From Bondarzewia mesenterica (lineage: Eukaryota; Basidiomycota; Agaricomycetes; Russulales; Bondarzewiaceae): DNA of 46,600 nucleotides. Within the stretch, counting starts at the first letter, position 1. Each line of letters begins with the position of its first letter. Positions 11,938 to 24,207 of the stretch are shown one piece after another. A model generated the notes under the pieces. The model was not told the DNA's origin. It was given only the letters and a program-made list of their open reading frames with translations, and ran no database searches. Position numbers and translations under genes: made by a program. The stretch covers positions 1 to 46,600 of the forward strand of contig SGPL01000249.1 in assembly GCA_004802705.1 (NCBI GenBank). The letters are read 5' to 3'.

Positions 11938-13518
11938 TCATCCGATGTTCTTCATCTCCCATCTCTCACCTTGGTATTCGTCTTGAACGACTCCAAGAGC
12001 AAATGGGGACGCGCGACCACTCAACGAAAAGATCATATTCGAATCATGTCCAGTCGGCAATAGCGCAGATTGCGGTACCTCAGTAAGCGCGGCTGCCTCT
12101 GCGACCTCGGCGGCGCGAATATGAAGCAGCAAGCGGTTGAGCGTGAGTGTCACCATTGCCCAGACAAAGCTTCAAACAAAAGTGAGTCAGACGTGCAATC
12201 CTGGAGATTGATTTGAAGACTTACAATACGGCGAACATTGTCTTCCCTGGATTCGCAGTTGCCGCAAAGATTATATTGATCACACGGAGAATTAATAAAG
12301 CCTATATGCGATTAAGCTTGGTTCAAGTTTGATAGACGGCAGCGAAAGTATCATTACCAAGAAGAAAAGAGCTCCGTCGCGATGTAGCGTTTTGGCGAGA
12401 TGAACCTGTGCGGCACGAGGTCGTGCGAAAGCGTTATAGGTTGTGAGGACAAGCACAATGATCTCGAAACCCATCTACAGTTCCAGAAATAAATATTTTG
12501 CCGAAGAAATCGTATAGAATCCTTGACGCACAGGAGAAGCCCAAACAGCGATCAAGACAGGGCTGGTACGAGTGGTGATGCACATCTTGGCTATGGATGA
12601 CCACTCCATGCTGGCTGTTTCGTATGCACGTCGGATTCAGAGAGAAAACGGTATTATTAGAGAGGTGGTGACTTTGCGTACGTGCAAGTATTGTGATCAT
12701 GACGAGCATAGTTGAAAACGTCGCCGTGAAACTGAGCACGAACGTTGCGATGAGGAGTCGCAAAACAGTCTGAGAAGAGAGGTAAAAGAGAATTGTAAAT
12801 TTGTCTTGAATCTGCAGGTGAATGATTTAAGAATGCACGTACACGGTCTTTGTCCCACAGCAAAACCACGCGGAAAAGAACTAGAATATTTGCCATTCCT
12901 ATTGAATATATGGAAAGGACAGACACTGCCGAGATGATGCCTTGACACCTTTGAGGAGTATACCATGTCATTTTCGACTGTTGGAGGACAACAGATGTCT
13001 GAGGAAGAAGCGTACGCCTATGATCATGGTTTCTTAATTTCTAGACCATCTCAAGAGATAGAGAAACACGAACCTTGTCAGAAAAGGTTATGAACCCACA
13101 CATCTCTATAATCAACGGCTGCGGTCAATGAGGTTCCAGACACAACGACGGTGGGGGGGATACGTGCCGTTTACAATCGTTAGTAGACAAGCTGCAACTA
13201 AGTACCTATTTGCAAGAAAAGCATATTTTGCAAAAGATCGTGGTGCATTCCAGATAAGTGAAGCTTCGTCTGGGAGGGTGAGACAATGGTCGTAAATGAG
13301 GAGCGTAAAACCGATAACTGCAAATCACAGGTACAATGGTCAGTCATGGAAGGTAGATTTTTACAGTGCCATGTTTAGCGAGAATTCGTGCAACTTTAGA
13401 GTCTCAGGAGCTTCAGCGCAAGACGAGACACGCAAGACTCACGAGTGAAGTACCGGCTTCCGTTCGCGTCATTTATAGCATTTATTGACGGATCGGCGCC
13501 CAATGCCTGTGTGGACAT
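11938..13518 (-). CDS. DUF6533-type integral membrane protein
   Basis: Multi-pass membrane protein of a family expanded in basidiomycetes; function unknown. Well-supported exons: 13317-13175, 13103-13074, 12998-12843, 12769-12682, 12614-12532, 12474-12358, 12301-12225, 12169-11938. They start with a DUF6533-like segment (GFTLLIYDHCLTLPDE, then KYAFLANRYLV). Helices follow, including NILVLFRVVLLWDKDR, LRLLIATFVLSFTATFSTML and FEIIVLVLTTYNAFARPR, then AKTLHRDGALFFL and WAMVTLTLNRLLLHIRAAE. Two likely 5' exons are 13518-13443 (MSTQALGADPS) and 13402-13365 (SKVARILAKHGT). The join from 13365 to 13317 is one base out of phase with any GT-AG choice I can find. So either a base is missing or the 5' splice model is wrong. 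Confidence 0.78.
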
Positions 13519-14364
13519 GGATCTTTGGGAGGCAACAGAGGCAAGTATGTGGACAGTGCCGCCGGCTAAATGATTTGAAGAGACAAAAAAGATCGTAAAT
13601 CCGGCTACGAGAACAAAAGGTAAGGTGAGAAGAAAAGAGACAAAGAGACAAACAGCTTGAGCAGGGAAGAAAGGCCAGCCTACAGTTCAGCCAGGGTCTA
13701 CGATGCTCTTGAACCCCCCAGGCTTCGCATCGCCTTGGTCCGATGATTTGATCTGATCGACAACTTATGAGCCTACTGCGTCGGCAGCAAACAATATCAT
13801 TAGTCATCAAGCTGCTATGAGCTTTGATTGGCTGCTGAGCACAATGAAATTTGTTCCCATCACAGCGCAACGGTCGAGAGTCGCTTCATCGAAAACATGT
13901 TTGAAAAAAAAAATCCCAGCCGAAGAAAGACTCCATGGGGAATGTGTGATCAAAACACGAAATTGAATGCGAGATGCATAAAGGCACGAGTCTCCATTTT
14001 CACTGTCCAAGCGTCATGACGTTTTAACATTCGGTGGGAAGCGAGTGTAAGATCCGCACGATGAAGCAGAAAATGAGATAGATTTATAACTTCCAGAATG
14101 CAGCATATAGAACACTTGCCGCGAAACGTATTTCGGAACGGAGGCGAGCAGCCTCACAGCAGCGCGACGTGGAATCGAGAAAAGACGTGTGGAAGAAAAT
14201 GTTGGATTTGTAATGCTGTAAGTTAAAAGATAAACTGTATATTTTCAGTATCATGTCAGGAAATCGTAAAGATAGAAGCTTTAGCATTACCAGGTTGAGT
14301 ATCCACTAGCCTCAAAGCTTGAGACTCCGTGAGCATCAAAAATCATCAGCTGTTCACCCAAGCC
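13519..14364. other. Intergenic region without a recognised gene
   Basis: Upstream of the DUF6533 gene and downstream of the acetyltransferase-like gene, both on the minus strand. Open frames at 13469-13870 and 14084-14287 have no recognisable domain and are probably chance. Confidence 0.45.
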
Positions 14365-15849
14365 TTAAACCAAGCCTTCCAACAACGCCTGAGTATTCGT
14401 CATCACGCTACGCGCAAAACCTGAATCAACCACACCAACTTGCCAGCTCGCTGATACACAAATATCCCCGCCCTTGACACTGCATACGCTGAACGCAATG
14501 GGGGCCCCAACAGCATTTGCGCTCTGAGAAAACAGAACGCGCTTCGCTTTCCAGGCCGTAGCAGCCTGATCGTCTTCAGATTCGTTAAACCGAACGATTC
14601 CCACATTTGATATCTCGAACGAGGCATCGCGTTTCTTTCCGATTTTGTTGATCACAAAATTACGCACGCTACTGACGTACCGCAGCATTCCCGTGTCCTG
14701 GTCGCGATCCCCGGCGGCAATCTTCGCATCCAGTGCGACTTTAGTGCGTCGTGCTGCATCCCACAATCCACTGGCTCCAGCAGCAAATGCGGCTCGACGA
14801 AAATAGTGTGTGTCGGAGGCATAGTAGACGCCCATCTGCGTAGCGTCAACGATGCTAATGAAACGTTTGAGGCTGAGCGCGCAGCAGCAGGCGAGTTCGT
14901 CCGCTGTCCCGTCAGTCGGAAGTGATTCGAAAAACGCCTTTGCGACACTGGATTCGAGAAGTGCGGTCCAAGACGTCTGATTGGCCTTGCAGGCTGCGGT
15001 AATTTTGGATAAGGAAGATGGGGACAAGGAGAAGTGTATGGTCTGGGTCGTGAGGGTATCAGGGGATGATATTGGAGGTCCAGTCCAAAGAGAGGGAGAA
15101 GGACTGGGAAACCATGAGTTGTATAAAGCTTTGCCAAGTGCGATCCAGGAAGTCGGCATTGAGAGCAACTCGTGAAGCGGAGGAAGAAAATGTAAAGCTG
15201 AAACATCAACGATGGGATCTAAATCTTCATTTCTCGTCAGGTTCAAAGCCGAAAGGAGACTTTGATGAAAAATAGTTGCACTTCCTCCATCTGCAATAGC
15301 ATGGTGAACGAAAAGCGCAACGTCAACCCCATGTACGGATTGTGAACAAGCTGTGGGTGGTATGACAATGACAAGCCTCCAAAGAGGGGAAGAACCAAGG
15401 TCCTTGAAGGGAATCGAATGATTTTGAGCCAACATCTTATCTAGTTGGTGCTCTCTGTCCGATCCTTCTTGAAGGTCTACAAACGAAACGACTTTTGACA
15501 AGTCGATTCGTCGCAGGCGAACGAATTGGGGTGCAAGCGTTGATTCTTTGATGATAGAGGCTCCGAGAGTGGAGTGTTGAGAAATCAAGACCTTGAGTGC
15601 GGAATATAAGATACCCGGTGAAAGCCTTTTGGAAGCTGGAGGGTAGTAGCGCGTTGTCATTCCCACAGACCAATAGTAGCCCAGATCGTGACGGACAGTC
15701 GACCACTGCTCGAGTAAGCCTTGGATAGGTGGATGAACGATGTCACACATACAAGAACGAATCAAACTATGAATTTCGACAGTGACAAATCGAGACTCAC
15801 CGACAGGTCGGAGGATCTCAGCTACATTGGCGTTCTCTTTGTCTGCCAT
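14365..15849 (-). CDS. Alcohol acetyltransferase-like acyltransferase (condensation-domain fold)
   Basis: Probable acetyl- or acyl-CoA dependent O-acyltransferase of the yeast alcohol-acetyltransferase (AATase) group. Exons are 15849-15801 and 15719-14365, giving 467 residues. Leaving the 81-nt intron (15720-15800, donor GTGAGT) in would insert 27 residues and break the family N-terminus, which should read LRPVGLLEQWSTVRHDLG. The active-site motif is HHAIADG, with His156 as the likely base and Asp160 structural. C-terminal elements FEISNVGIVRFNE and SANAVGAPIAFSVCSVKGGD resemble the second lobe. The acceptor alcohol is unknown. It could alternatively be a phthiocerol/diketide-type acyltransferase, since these share the fold. 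Confidence 0.86.
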   Translation of the reverse strand: MADKENANVAEILRPVGESRFVTVEIHSLIRSCMCDIVHPPIQGLLEQWSTVRHDLGYYWSVGMTTRYYPPASKRLSPGILYSALKVLISQHSTLGASIIKESTLAPQFVRLRRIDLSKVVSFVDLQEGSDREHQLDKMLAQNHSIPFKDLGSSPLWRLVIVIPPTACSQSVHGVDVALFVHHAIADGGSATIFHQSLLSALNLTRNEDLDPIVDVSALHFLPPLHELLSMPTSWIALGKALYNSWFPSPSPSLWTGPPISSPDTLTTQTIHFSLSPSSLSKITAACKANQTSWTALLESSVAKAFFESLPTDGTADELACCCALSLKRFISIVDATQMGVYYASDTHYFRRAAFAAGASGLWDAARRTKVALDAKIAAGDRDQDTGMLRYVSSVRNFVINKIGKKRDASFEISNVGIVRFNESEDDQAATAWKAKRVLFSQSANAVGAPIAFSVCSVKGGDICVSASWQVGVVDSGFARSVMTNTQALLEGLV

Positions 15850-16714
15850 GATGATGATGGCTACAAAAATCCCGTTCTGTTTTCTCTCTTCAAGTCGAGT
15901 TGGAAGGCTGTGGGGTATGTAAATTGCACCTGCGACACAAAGCCGCAGGTCAAAGACAATATATAAGCCATGTAAGCTGACTTACTTTCTGAAATACTTT
16001 TACTCGTTAAGTTCTGAGATGAGACGGTACGCAAGTTATAAGTTAGCAGTAAGCTCAAAATAGATCACCACTTACTTACGTTGTGTACTGTAGATGACGA
16101 GTCTCTCCACAATCTAGTATGCAGCGACACGAGCCTGTCACTGGCGACGTTGAGGTCAATGTCGTTCGAATGGCCGGACTCCAAGTCGAGGAGTCGATGC
16201 AGGCGCCTGCGCAATTTCGAATTCCCACGCGACACCTTTGAATTAGGTTTACAATATGTAGATCTTTACAATCTTTATGTATACATAAATTCGACAGAAA
16301 AGTTTATATGTAAAAGAAGGCTCATGGAATGTGCGTCGAAAGGCGCTGTAAAAATGCGGCGGTCAGTCTTTTTTCAGCCAGGAGAAGGATAAAACCCTTT
16401 CTGCGCGGACGCACGAGGAGGGCAACTGCCGATATTTGTAGGCGGGAATGTTACAGAACTTAAACTGAAGAGCCCTAAACCAACCCCAATTTAATCAGGT
16501 GTAAAGTACAAGTCGAAGAGGCATTCCCCGAATTTGACTTTGGCGCGTTAATCGAGGTAATAGTCTATCGTTTTTCAATTCAACCCTTTCAACTAAGTAA
16601 TCATTCAGAGGCAACATGCATATAATCATTTTGCTCATGCAATTTATAGACCGCACTTGCCTGGCATTACACGCTCCCACTAGCGGGAGACGACAAGTCA
16701 GTCGTCCAATTACT
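15850..16714. other. Intergenic; promoter of the acetyltransferase-like gene and 3' flank of the carboxypeptidase gene
   Basis: AT-rich in places (about 15950-16080 and 16240-16330). No coding sequence with family support on either strand. A TATA-like string sits at about 15958-15966, about 110 bp upstream of the acetyltransferase start. Confidence 0.45.
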
Positions 16715-18944
16715 TCAGACCGAATGCAGCAGCTCCTTCTTGATAACCTGCGAAAATATTTCGAGCGCAGTCTGAGGTTGGAACGCGGGCTATACGTGCC
16801 AAAGTCAAGAAAGGTGAGACAAGAGAATCGGGTCGGTGATAGGTGTGGCATTTGCCAATCGCACTCACCACTTCATGTCCTGCTGCAAACACTCTCCTAC
16901 AAACGTTAACACCCGACCATTATCATCCTCAGTAGACATAATAAAGGAATGGGAGCGGGACGCACGCAAACGAGAAGTTGTCTACATTTTGAACGGCGGC
17001 GACAGCGGTGCCGTTGATTGTCATGATGGTGAAAGGCGTCGCGTGCAGCGTCTGATTGCCGTACCAGTCCATCGCGAGTACAGATGCATGCCCTCCAAGC
17101 CAATTGCAGCTGCCACAGAAGATCAGTCAGACTGCAGAAGGAGGGCATCGAAGAAAAGAGCAGAGGTGGCACGCACTTGATATCTGCGTCTCCGGCCTGA
17201 CAGATGAATGAATTGAAGAGAGTTATGTGCACCGAATGAGGGATGTGTAACGATGCGTACCCATATGAGCAGCTTGAGCCTCGAGTTCGCGAGGGCGGAT
17301 AGTTCGGGTAGCCAGGATCGCGCATCCTATTATATCATAGAGGCAAGTCGTTGGCGATTATGTGATGGAAATATCGATAGAACGTTAAAAACCTACGTCG
17401 CCGGTCTTGTCAAAGAGCTCAAAGGGCGGGTCTGCACACTCGCTATACGTGCTCGTGGCGCCGATGCGAGCCTTAATCGTTTCGTTGGCGAGAAAATTAA
17501 GATAAAATTCGGGCGGGAACGGGTTGGGTGAGTTGGCTTTCTGACGGAGGTCGTCTGAATCACGGTCGCCAACCGCTGGAACGAATACATTATCGACCTG
17601 AATTGCGCTATTAGCAGACCGAGACATAGGAAGGAAGGCCAGCACACACGCAAAAGTCATCCGCTGTCTTGCAGATTCTATTCGCGGTGGCGTTGACGTC
17701 ATTAGTATTCCCGAGCGCCTCGCAGGCAATCTCTTGGTCCTTGCATCCGCCAGACTCAAAGAAGGACTTGTTGAGCTTCGCAAGAACAGACGCGTTCTGC
17801 AGCGGCCCGTAACCAGGGGCGTTTGTCGCGAACGTGACATACGCTTCATTTTGTAGGAGAGGATCGTACCAACCGCTGCATGCATCATCAAGTTGATGTT
17901 CAAGTAGGAAGACAAGGAAAGCAAGAAGACAAATGCGTACTTGTTGATCATGAGTGCGCTGACAACCACTTTTTCGCCTTGAATTTTGCCCGAATTGATT
18001 AAAGCGTTCTGCTGGTCGAAGTAGGTAACGAAACTGGGACCATAGTGCCCACCATAACTCTCTGTCGCGAAAATGAATCTTCAACTGCGTCAGCGAGAGA
18101 CTGAATGACATAAAATCTCATGGAGAACTGACTCTCTGCTGGCGAACTTGGAAAACTCGCCACTTTCGAAGAGGACTTGGAAAGCTTTCCAGACAAATGG
18201 CGCGGCCGCCTCGGTGCTGTTGACTGTATCTGTCCCAAAAGAGAAACCGGTGCCAATAGGCTGGTCGATGTAGATCACTAGGGTAAAAAAAAAATGAGCA
18301 AAACGCGTCAATTATAAACGAGTTCAGCGCACTGTTGCTGATAGTGTTCCAACTATAGATGCAAATGTGAACGGCTGAAACGAGCAAATGTGAGGAGATT
18401 AAACGCACCTGTGAGGATTAAGAACTGTGGTCTGGCCGTCGGGAAGTATCTGGCATGGGCCATTTTCTGTTTGAGTGACTGTGAGCGAGAAAGAGCGTCG
18501 GATGCGATAGCGTGTACCTTGAAACAGGCCGATCATTGATGAGCATCCCGGTCCGCCGTTCAGCCTTACGTACTGCCGCTCGTTCACACAACCAACTTTC
18601 GGTCAAGACGGTACGCACCACAGTGTGAAAGGAGCAGTCTCTGAGCTCTGGCGTGCTTCAAAGAACCAAAACCACTACGCACACCATGAATTTCTCCTGG
18701 TTGTGTCCTCCAGGGAGACAGAAGGGGTAGAACGCACCATAGACATGTTGGTACCGACGTCGATGTACCCCGATATCTGACCTACACCGGGCGTCGTTTC
18801 GCACACACCTGAGTTCTTGACGATACGTAAGTTTACATCGGAAACTGCAGAGTGGAACTGGCGGGCGGCGGGCGCGAGGGCCCTTGCAGCGATGAAGAAC
18901 GACAAGGTAGAGAGCCATAGTGTGAACAAAGTGAGGAAACCCAT
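16715..18944 (-). CDS. Secreted serine carboxypeptidase (peptidase family S10), 14 exons
   Basis: Removes C-terminal residues from peptides; likely secreted or vacuolar. Minus-strand exons: 18944-18738, 18674-18619, 18564-18518, 18466-18409, 18352-18333, 18277-18133, 18078-17941, 17875-17650, 17597-17397, 17326-17261, 17196-17177, 17109-16966, 16896-16869, 16789-16715. The 476 residues have all phases closed and all introns GT-AG. A signal peptide covers about residues 1-21 (LTLFTLWLSTLSFFIAARA). Family marks: [40 protein letters not shown] (substrate carboxylate site), YIDQPIGTGFSFG, catalytic Ser185 in ATESYGGHYGP, the Asp in AGDADINCNWLGG, and His450 in FAAGHEVPAFQPQ. Several N-glycosylation sites (NAS, NKS, NAT) fit secretion. 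Confidence 0.97.
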
Positions 18945-18987
18945 GGCGGATTGTGTATTGAGAGGGAAAGACTATGATGAAGCGAAC

Positions 18988-18995
18988 TATATATA
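18988..18995 (-). promoter_or_regulatory. TATA box of the carboxypeptidase gene
   Basis: TATATATA on either strand, about 44 bp upstream of the start codon at 18944, with a pyrimidine-rich leader between them. Position and sequence fit a core TATA element; transcription start not determined. Confidence 0.6.
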
Positions 18996-20001
18996 CTCGG
19001 ATGAGATAAGTAATTCAACGAACATATGCGGAAGAGAGGGTTACACATGGGTGCACTTCTGACCCGCAACCTCCGGACGGGGCATGGGAGATATTCTTCG
19101 AAGCTCAGATACCGCTGGTCAGCATGTGGTCCCCCATTGCGCGTGACTGTCAGCGGGAGCTGTGTAGGAGCTGAAGCTTGAAGGCGGCTATCTTTGGCAT
19201 CGTTGGACGCGTCGCGCACGGTGGTGTCGAGTCGGAGAACCGTTTGAACTTGGCTTTGACGGCGGACGCGTGAATTGACCGTGACCGAGCTTGTGACCGG
19301 ACTGACTGGATTTACATACATAAAGGTCAGAATCCCGGTATTTGAGATCCTTCTATGTACTGGTTCGCCTTTTCGCATGTAACCTCCACAAATTCTCGGG
19401 ATTACCACCTGATGAAGATTTGCGAGGGAAACGTTGGGCGGCAGACTGATGCTGAGAATATCAGTGCGTGCCAGCAGGCCTTCGGGCATTCATCTACCCA
19501 CAAGGACGAGATACAGTATGACGGGTCGACCATGTCTGCCAATGTACTTGCTGCAAGACTGACGAGAGAATGCTACGGTATATTGTATTGATCCAAGTAA
19601 AGCACGATTAGAAATATGCTCCGCTGCGAATGCAAAGTAAGCAAATCGCGTGAGGTCCAACGATGGGGATTACGTTGCAAGAAGCCGAACGTTTGTCTCC
19701 TTTAAGGTATAACCGTAGGGTATACAGAAACCGAACAATGATGAGAAAAAAAAAGAAGAAGAATGTTTCAGGAACGAGCTGGTGGTCGAGGCAGAGGAAA
19801 ATATGCGGATAAGAAGGCAGGAGTCTGTAGGTACAGGTGCTACACGTGGAAATGAACAACAACAGGATTAAGCGGGCGGTGCGCCTTGAATAACGGAAAA
19901 ACCAAGAAATATAGAGTCCGTGGTAACTTGTAGAAAGATTGTGTGAGGTGATGAATCACAGAAAAAAAAAAGAGCGAAAGCGAGAGGAGATTTGCGAAAG
20001 A
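18996..20001. other. Intergenic; upstream of the carboxypeptidase gene, 3' flank of the RhoGAP gene
   Basis: No gene recognised. Open frames at 18833-19489 (-) and 19608-19862 (-) are without known domains; the first overlaps the first exon and promoter of the carboxypeptidase gene. Confidence 0.45.
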
Positions 20002-23000
20002 TTAGCCGTGCATACGTCGGGAGCGGGATTTGGACGTCCGCGGAGGAGCACCAGTCAATACGGCTCCCAACCCGTGTTGAGGAACATAGTCCGGATCGAC
20101 GCTGGTACACCTAAGGTTGAGCAGCAAATTATGCACGAAGGTCTGCTCATATCTGGATGCAATCATCGGTCAATTCACATTGAACCGCGCAAAGACATAG
20201 GCTATACTCACAAAGCATTCGTAAACACAACGGCCATAGACTCAGAACTGCACCGCAGCAGATTCGGGGCCATGACGAGCGCAAGATTGGCACTGGTCAT
20301 CTTTGTCGCAGCCAGTACACGCTCATCCAAGAACAGCTGCAAGAAGCTGATGATGAACAATACAACTCGGCGGTTGATGGTCGGCAGGCGCTCGACGACG
20401 CTCACGCACGCCTCAGGATCGCTCGCGTTCGTGATACACTCATTGTACATCTCGTCCGGCACCAGTGGGTCACACAGCTCCCGCAGCCAGAGTTTCAACA
20501 GAGACGCGAGCACGTGTGGGTCATCGACGCCTTCGAGATTGTAATACCCCTTATCGATGCGCAGTTTCAGCTCTGAAACTGAATCCCCGTCGCCTGGCAC
20601 GCGAAAGATGCCTTCCGCCTTTGTACCTCCGAGAGCTAAGATACCGTCGGCCAGAAATGGGAGAATGATAGGAATCCTTTGATGAGGATAGTTGCGCTCC
20701 TGGAGACGGAAGATAGCATCTAACGGCTCGCCGAAAGTCGAAGGGTTGAATGCGGCGTCCTAAAGACGCGTTCAGACGATGTGCTTGTTGGCAGAAGAAG
20801 AGCACGTACCGAAGCTGTCTCTATTTCTGACATAGATGGCGGTTTGCCTCTGGGACCTCTCTTTGCAATAACGGATAGCCGCTTGAGACAGTACTTGGCC
20901 ATGACGTCCACGCGCCCCTCTGTTTGACTCGTTCGCTGCTGAAGGAACGAGCGAAAGTACGTCTCAAAGTTTTTAGATGGAGGGAAAGTGACAAGAAGCA
21001 CGCAAAGAATTTGCCAACCCTTGAACTGACTTTCGCTGAAGAGGGAAAAAAAATGGATGAATTCCAATCAACGATCTCGGCCATTCGAAAAGAAGAAAAG
21101 GAAAAAGCCTACGCATTGGAATTCCCTGTGAGCTGCTTCATCAGCTGACAATAAATCTCATCGCGCAGTTCACCATGGGTGAGCCCCTCGCCCAAGAGCC
21201 ATCGCTCCTCTTCAAGCATCCCTAAAGAACCCGATGACAGCGAATGGGTCGAGGTGTTCAAGGATGCCATCGACTGGAGTTGACCGTCATTTTGCAGACG
21301 ACCAGGACGCGCCTCGCGTTCTCTATCTCCCATGAGCCGTTGAATGACTTTGAATGCTTTGACGGCATCTTTGTGCAAGGAGCGTGTAATATTCAACAAA
21401 GGAGAAGTCAGGGGCGCCTGTCGGTTATCGCATCGCATAAGTTGTCTCAAACTCAAAATTATTAAAGTCGAGAACTCGCCTTTTGCCAAGCCATCATCTG
21501 TTCCATGGGGACCTTGCGCCGGAAAAGGAAACCAGTATGATGCGTCGAAAAGTACTGTTTTGCAAAAATTGGACTCCACAAATTGTTGGATGTCGGACGC
21601 AAGATCTTCAGGCAGAATAGGGTATAAGCTGAAGACTCGTCAGACCGAGCAGAAGTGACACCTTGATTGAAGAAAAATGATTTACCCAGTGCTAAGAGAG
21701 GCTACATTCGCCCTCGGCGTCGGTGGGACAGCACGCTCAACTGGAATGGGCTTTCCTGCCGCCCGCCTCTTGACAGGGCTCATGTTCGACGTCGCCTCTG
21801 CTATGCAGTCAGCACAACGAGGAAAGACGAATACCATATGTGATATTGAAGGAAGATAGAACCATACCGGCATTCAATATCGGCAAACTGATTATCTTTC
21901 CACCTACCCTGGGGGCTTTGGTCTTTGTTGGCGTTATTGGCATCGGCACAGGCGGCGGGATCGCTTGCGATTTACCTTCATCCATGGCCTTGTCGAGCTG
22001 ACTTGCATATCCGCTTTCCGTTGACACGGTCTTCATCGACATCGGCGAGTGCGGCGGCGTCTGTGCCTGCTTCTGTGAGAGCATTTCGACGGCCGCGCTC
22101 AGCGATTGCGGCGGGCTTCGGGAAGGATGATACGACGCTGAGGACTTTGACCGCACCGGATTCGGTAGCTCTTGCTCCGCGTGCTTTATCGGCGCTACAT
22201 CCTCCTTTTCGGATCGAATACTGTGGTTTGATGCCTTGCGAGATACTGCAGGACGGGACTTTGAAGATGTCGGTGTTGAGGGCGCAGAAGCCTCGGTCGC
22301 GTACGGCGAGCCTGGAATTGGAGGGAGCTGGCTCACTGCCAGCCCTGCAGTCCCGTGAGACCATGACCGTCCTGGCTGTTGTGAGTGAGGTTGAGAAGTG
22401 CTGCACCCGACTGTGTTGTACTGATCACTAGAAAGACTGCGCCGCATCGGAGGCTGCCTTTTTGCGGGAGGATACGTCTGGCCAGGCGAGCTCCGCGTGG
22501 AAGACTGAGAGGGCCTGGAATAGATTTGGACTTGAGAGGGGTTGCGCTCGTTGAGGTTAGTCCGGGATCGGCGGTTCACCGGACGTTTCGAAGCGTCTGA
22601 TACGGACGTGGTATTGAATGTTTTCGATAGTCGCCGACCGAGAGCGGTATTCTACCCAACAATCTGAGACAAACCTCTAAAAGTTGAGAGAAAACGTACT
22701 TGAAGGACGGTTAGTGGGATGACGAAGCCTTCTGGTCTATCCCAGACTGTTTTTCCAGATTTAGTGTGGTAGTAGTATGGGATGCCTCCCCGAGACTCGT
22801 CACTGATCTCCCACCATTCCCCGTCCTTGTTCGGAGGTAGACTGGAACATGTAAGGACAGAAATTCAACCGGAGCTATGAGGAGTGCGTACACAAAGTTT
22901 CCCACTGGTGGATCCCACGACACTTCACCAGTTGCAGGACATGCGAAGAACGACACTTGGGACTGAGAAACGTTGTCAGACCATATGCGCCACAGATCTA

Positions 23001-23456
23001 CGAATCGAACTGGCAAGAGAATATATGTACGCGACATGATAAACGGTGCCAAAGGTGCCCTCATGCCACGGATGGTCTTTCTAATCAGAAGCGACGCCAG
23101 CGCACATCTAGACTGTAACGTGAAGCATGTTGCCGCTGACATTGTCACTTTGCAAGCTGCATTGCGACCTGCCCCGGGAGGTGAATTTTACTTACCTGTG
23201 GATCGACCAGTGTTACCCAGAAGTGCGAACCCCACGCCGTTTCATCATGCCCGCTCCCATTCGAGGACTTTTTAGAGCGCAAAACTGGCGCTAGAGGAGC
23301 GCCATTGACGTGCAGCTCTGGGGGATGTGGGGCAGTGCGGCCATTTGGGGATATGTCTTCGTCCGGACGTTTGGAATTGTGAGCGCCACTGACAGTATTC
23401 GGAGGAAGAGTGGCAGGAGAAGTATTGGAAGTTTGAGAAAGAGTGGGTTGAGGCAT
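20002..23456 (-). CDS. WW-MyTH4-RhoGAP protein (ARHGAP39/Vilse-like), with a +1 frame break
   Basis: Rho-family GTPase-activating protein, about 918 residues, likely controlling polarity or the cytoskeleton. Exons: 23456-23196, 22962-22892, 22841-22700, 22651-21868, 21800-21687, 21635-21480, 21417-21113, 21035-20810, 20759-20212, 20152-20002. Two WW-like modules lie at about residues 78-150 (WVTLVDPQ...GEVSWDPPVGNF; GEWWEISDES...GKTVWDRPEGF). A disordered Ser/Pro region follows to about 450, then MyTH4 (about 455-680; FLFRRKVPMEQMMAWQK, SLHKDAVKAFKVIQRLMGD, LRDEIYCQLMKQLTGN) and RhoGAP (about 690-890) with arginine finger Arg739 in GIFRVPG. The frame breaks at five T (plus-strand A run 21564-21568); one fewer restores FVESNFAKQYFSTHHTGF. 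The intron 21418-21479 uses a GC donor. Confidence 0.94.
21418..21479 (-). other. GC-AG intron in the RhoGAP gene
   Basis: Donor AAG|GCGAGT, acceptor GACAG. It joins MMAWQK to APLTSPLL in the MyTH4 domain in frame. No GT donor nearby gives a working join. Confidence 0.78.
21564..21568 (-). other. Frame-breaking homopolymer in the RhoGAP gene
   Basis: Five A on the plus strand (five T in the gene). Conserved MyTH4 sequence continues in the next frame directly after it. Four T would give an uninterrupted domain. Confidence 0.85.
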
Positions 23457-24207
23457 GAGATCCCGAGGCCTTAGATCTGAGAGAAGGACTGAGTCGGGTA
23501 TGTAAGAGAATTTGAAGGGGGCGGGGCAACTGAGAGGTCGAACTCAGGTCAAGAAGCGCTGAGATAAGTACAGTCGTCCGCGGGGTGAACAAGATCTTGC
23601 AGAGAAAAAGATTAAAGGAAATACGCCAGCAAATTACAGGCAGACGACCAGAAAACTACCAGCGCCGAGGGGGCTGACGAGACCATAGAGTCGACTCTTC
23701 GACTATAAGCACTCTTCACAATTACCTTGCTCTTCGGGGCAGAAACTGTGGCGCGCTTACTTATGTAAGGAAGACGTTCAAAACATGCATGCAACTTGAT
23801 GCAAGTGCCTCAGATCTCTGACATCAAGGATTTCGCCTCATGAAAGGCTTGAAGCCGTAAAAAACATGTCATTTAGCTATGCAGTCATATTATCACTCAT
23901 TTCCCATCAACTATCTGGGTGATTTTCCTGCGTGGTTTGCGCCATCGACTCAATTCCAAGTCCAGCGGAAGGATGAACAGTCGATCATCAACATGTTTAA
24001 ACGAACTTCTAAGAAAAGAGGGAACTAACACCACTGCCCAAGTTGATGCTGCCAATCATGCATTGTTTGAAGCTGCGCGAAAAGTACACGGCTAAAGTAG
24101 TGTAACATGCATCCTTATGCATCACGTGTAAGTACTTATTGCCAAAACCGCTGGCGTTCAGTGACTTTGTTTTCTACATCGTTCACCACTTCTGTCCTCT
24201 CTGGAAC
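23457..24207. promoter_or_regulatory. Shared divergent promoter region
   Basis: Lies between the start codons of the RhoGAP gene (-) and the small DUF4536-like gene (+), so it should contain both promoters. No coding sequence or strong TATA box seen. Confidence 0.5.

Noticed and set aside
14365..16714. Acetyltransferase-like gene, carboxypeptidase and neighbours as a secondary-metabolite cluster
   Set aside because: No polyketide, peptide-synthetase, terpene or P450 core gene occurs in the window, and neighbouring genes serve unrelated roles.
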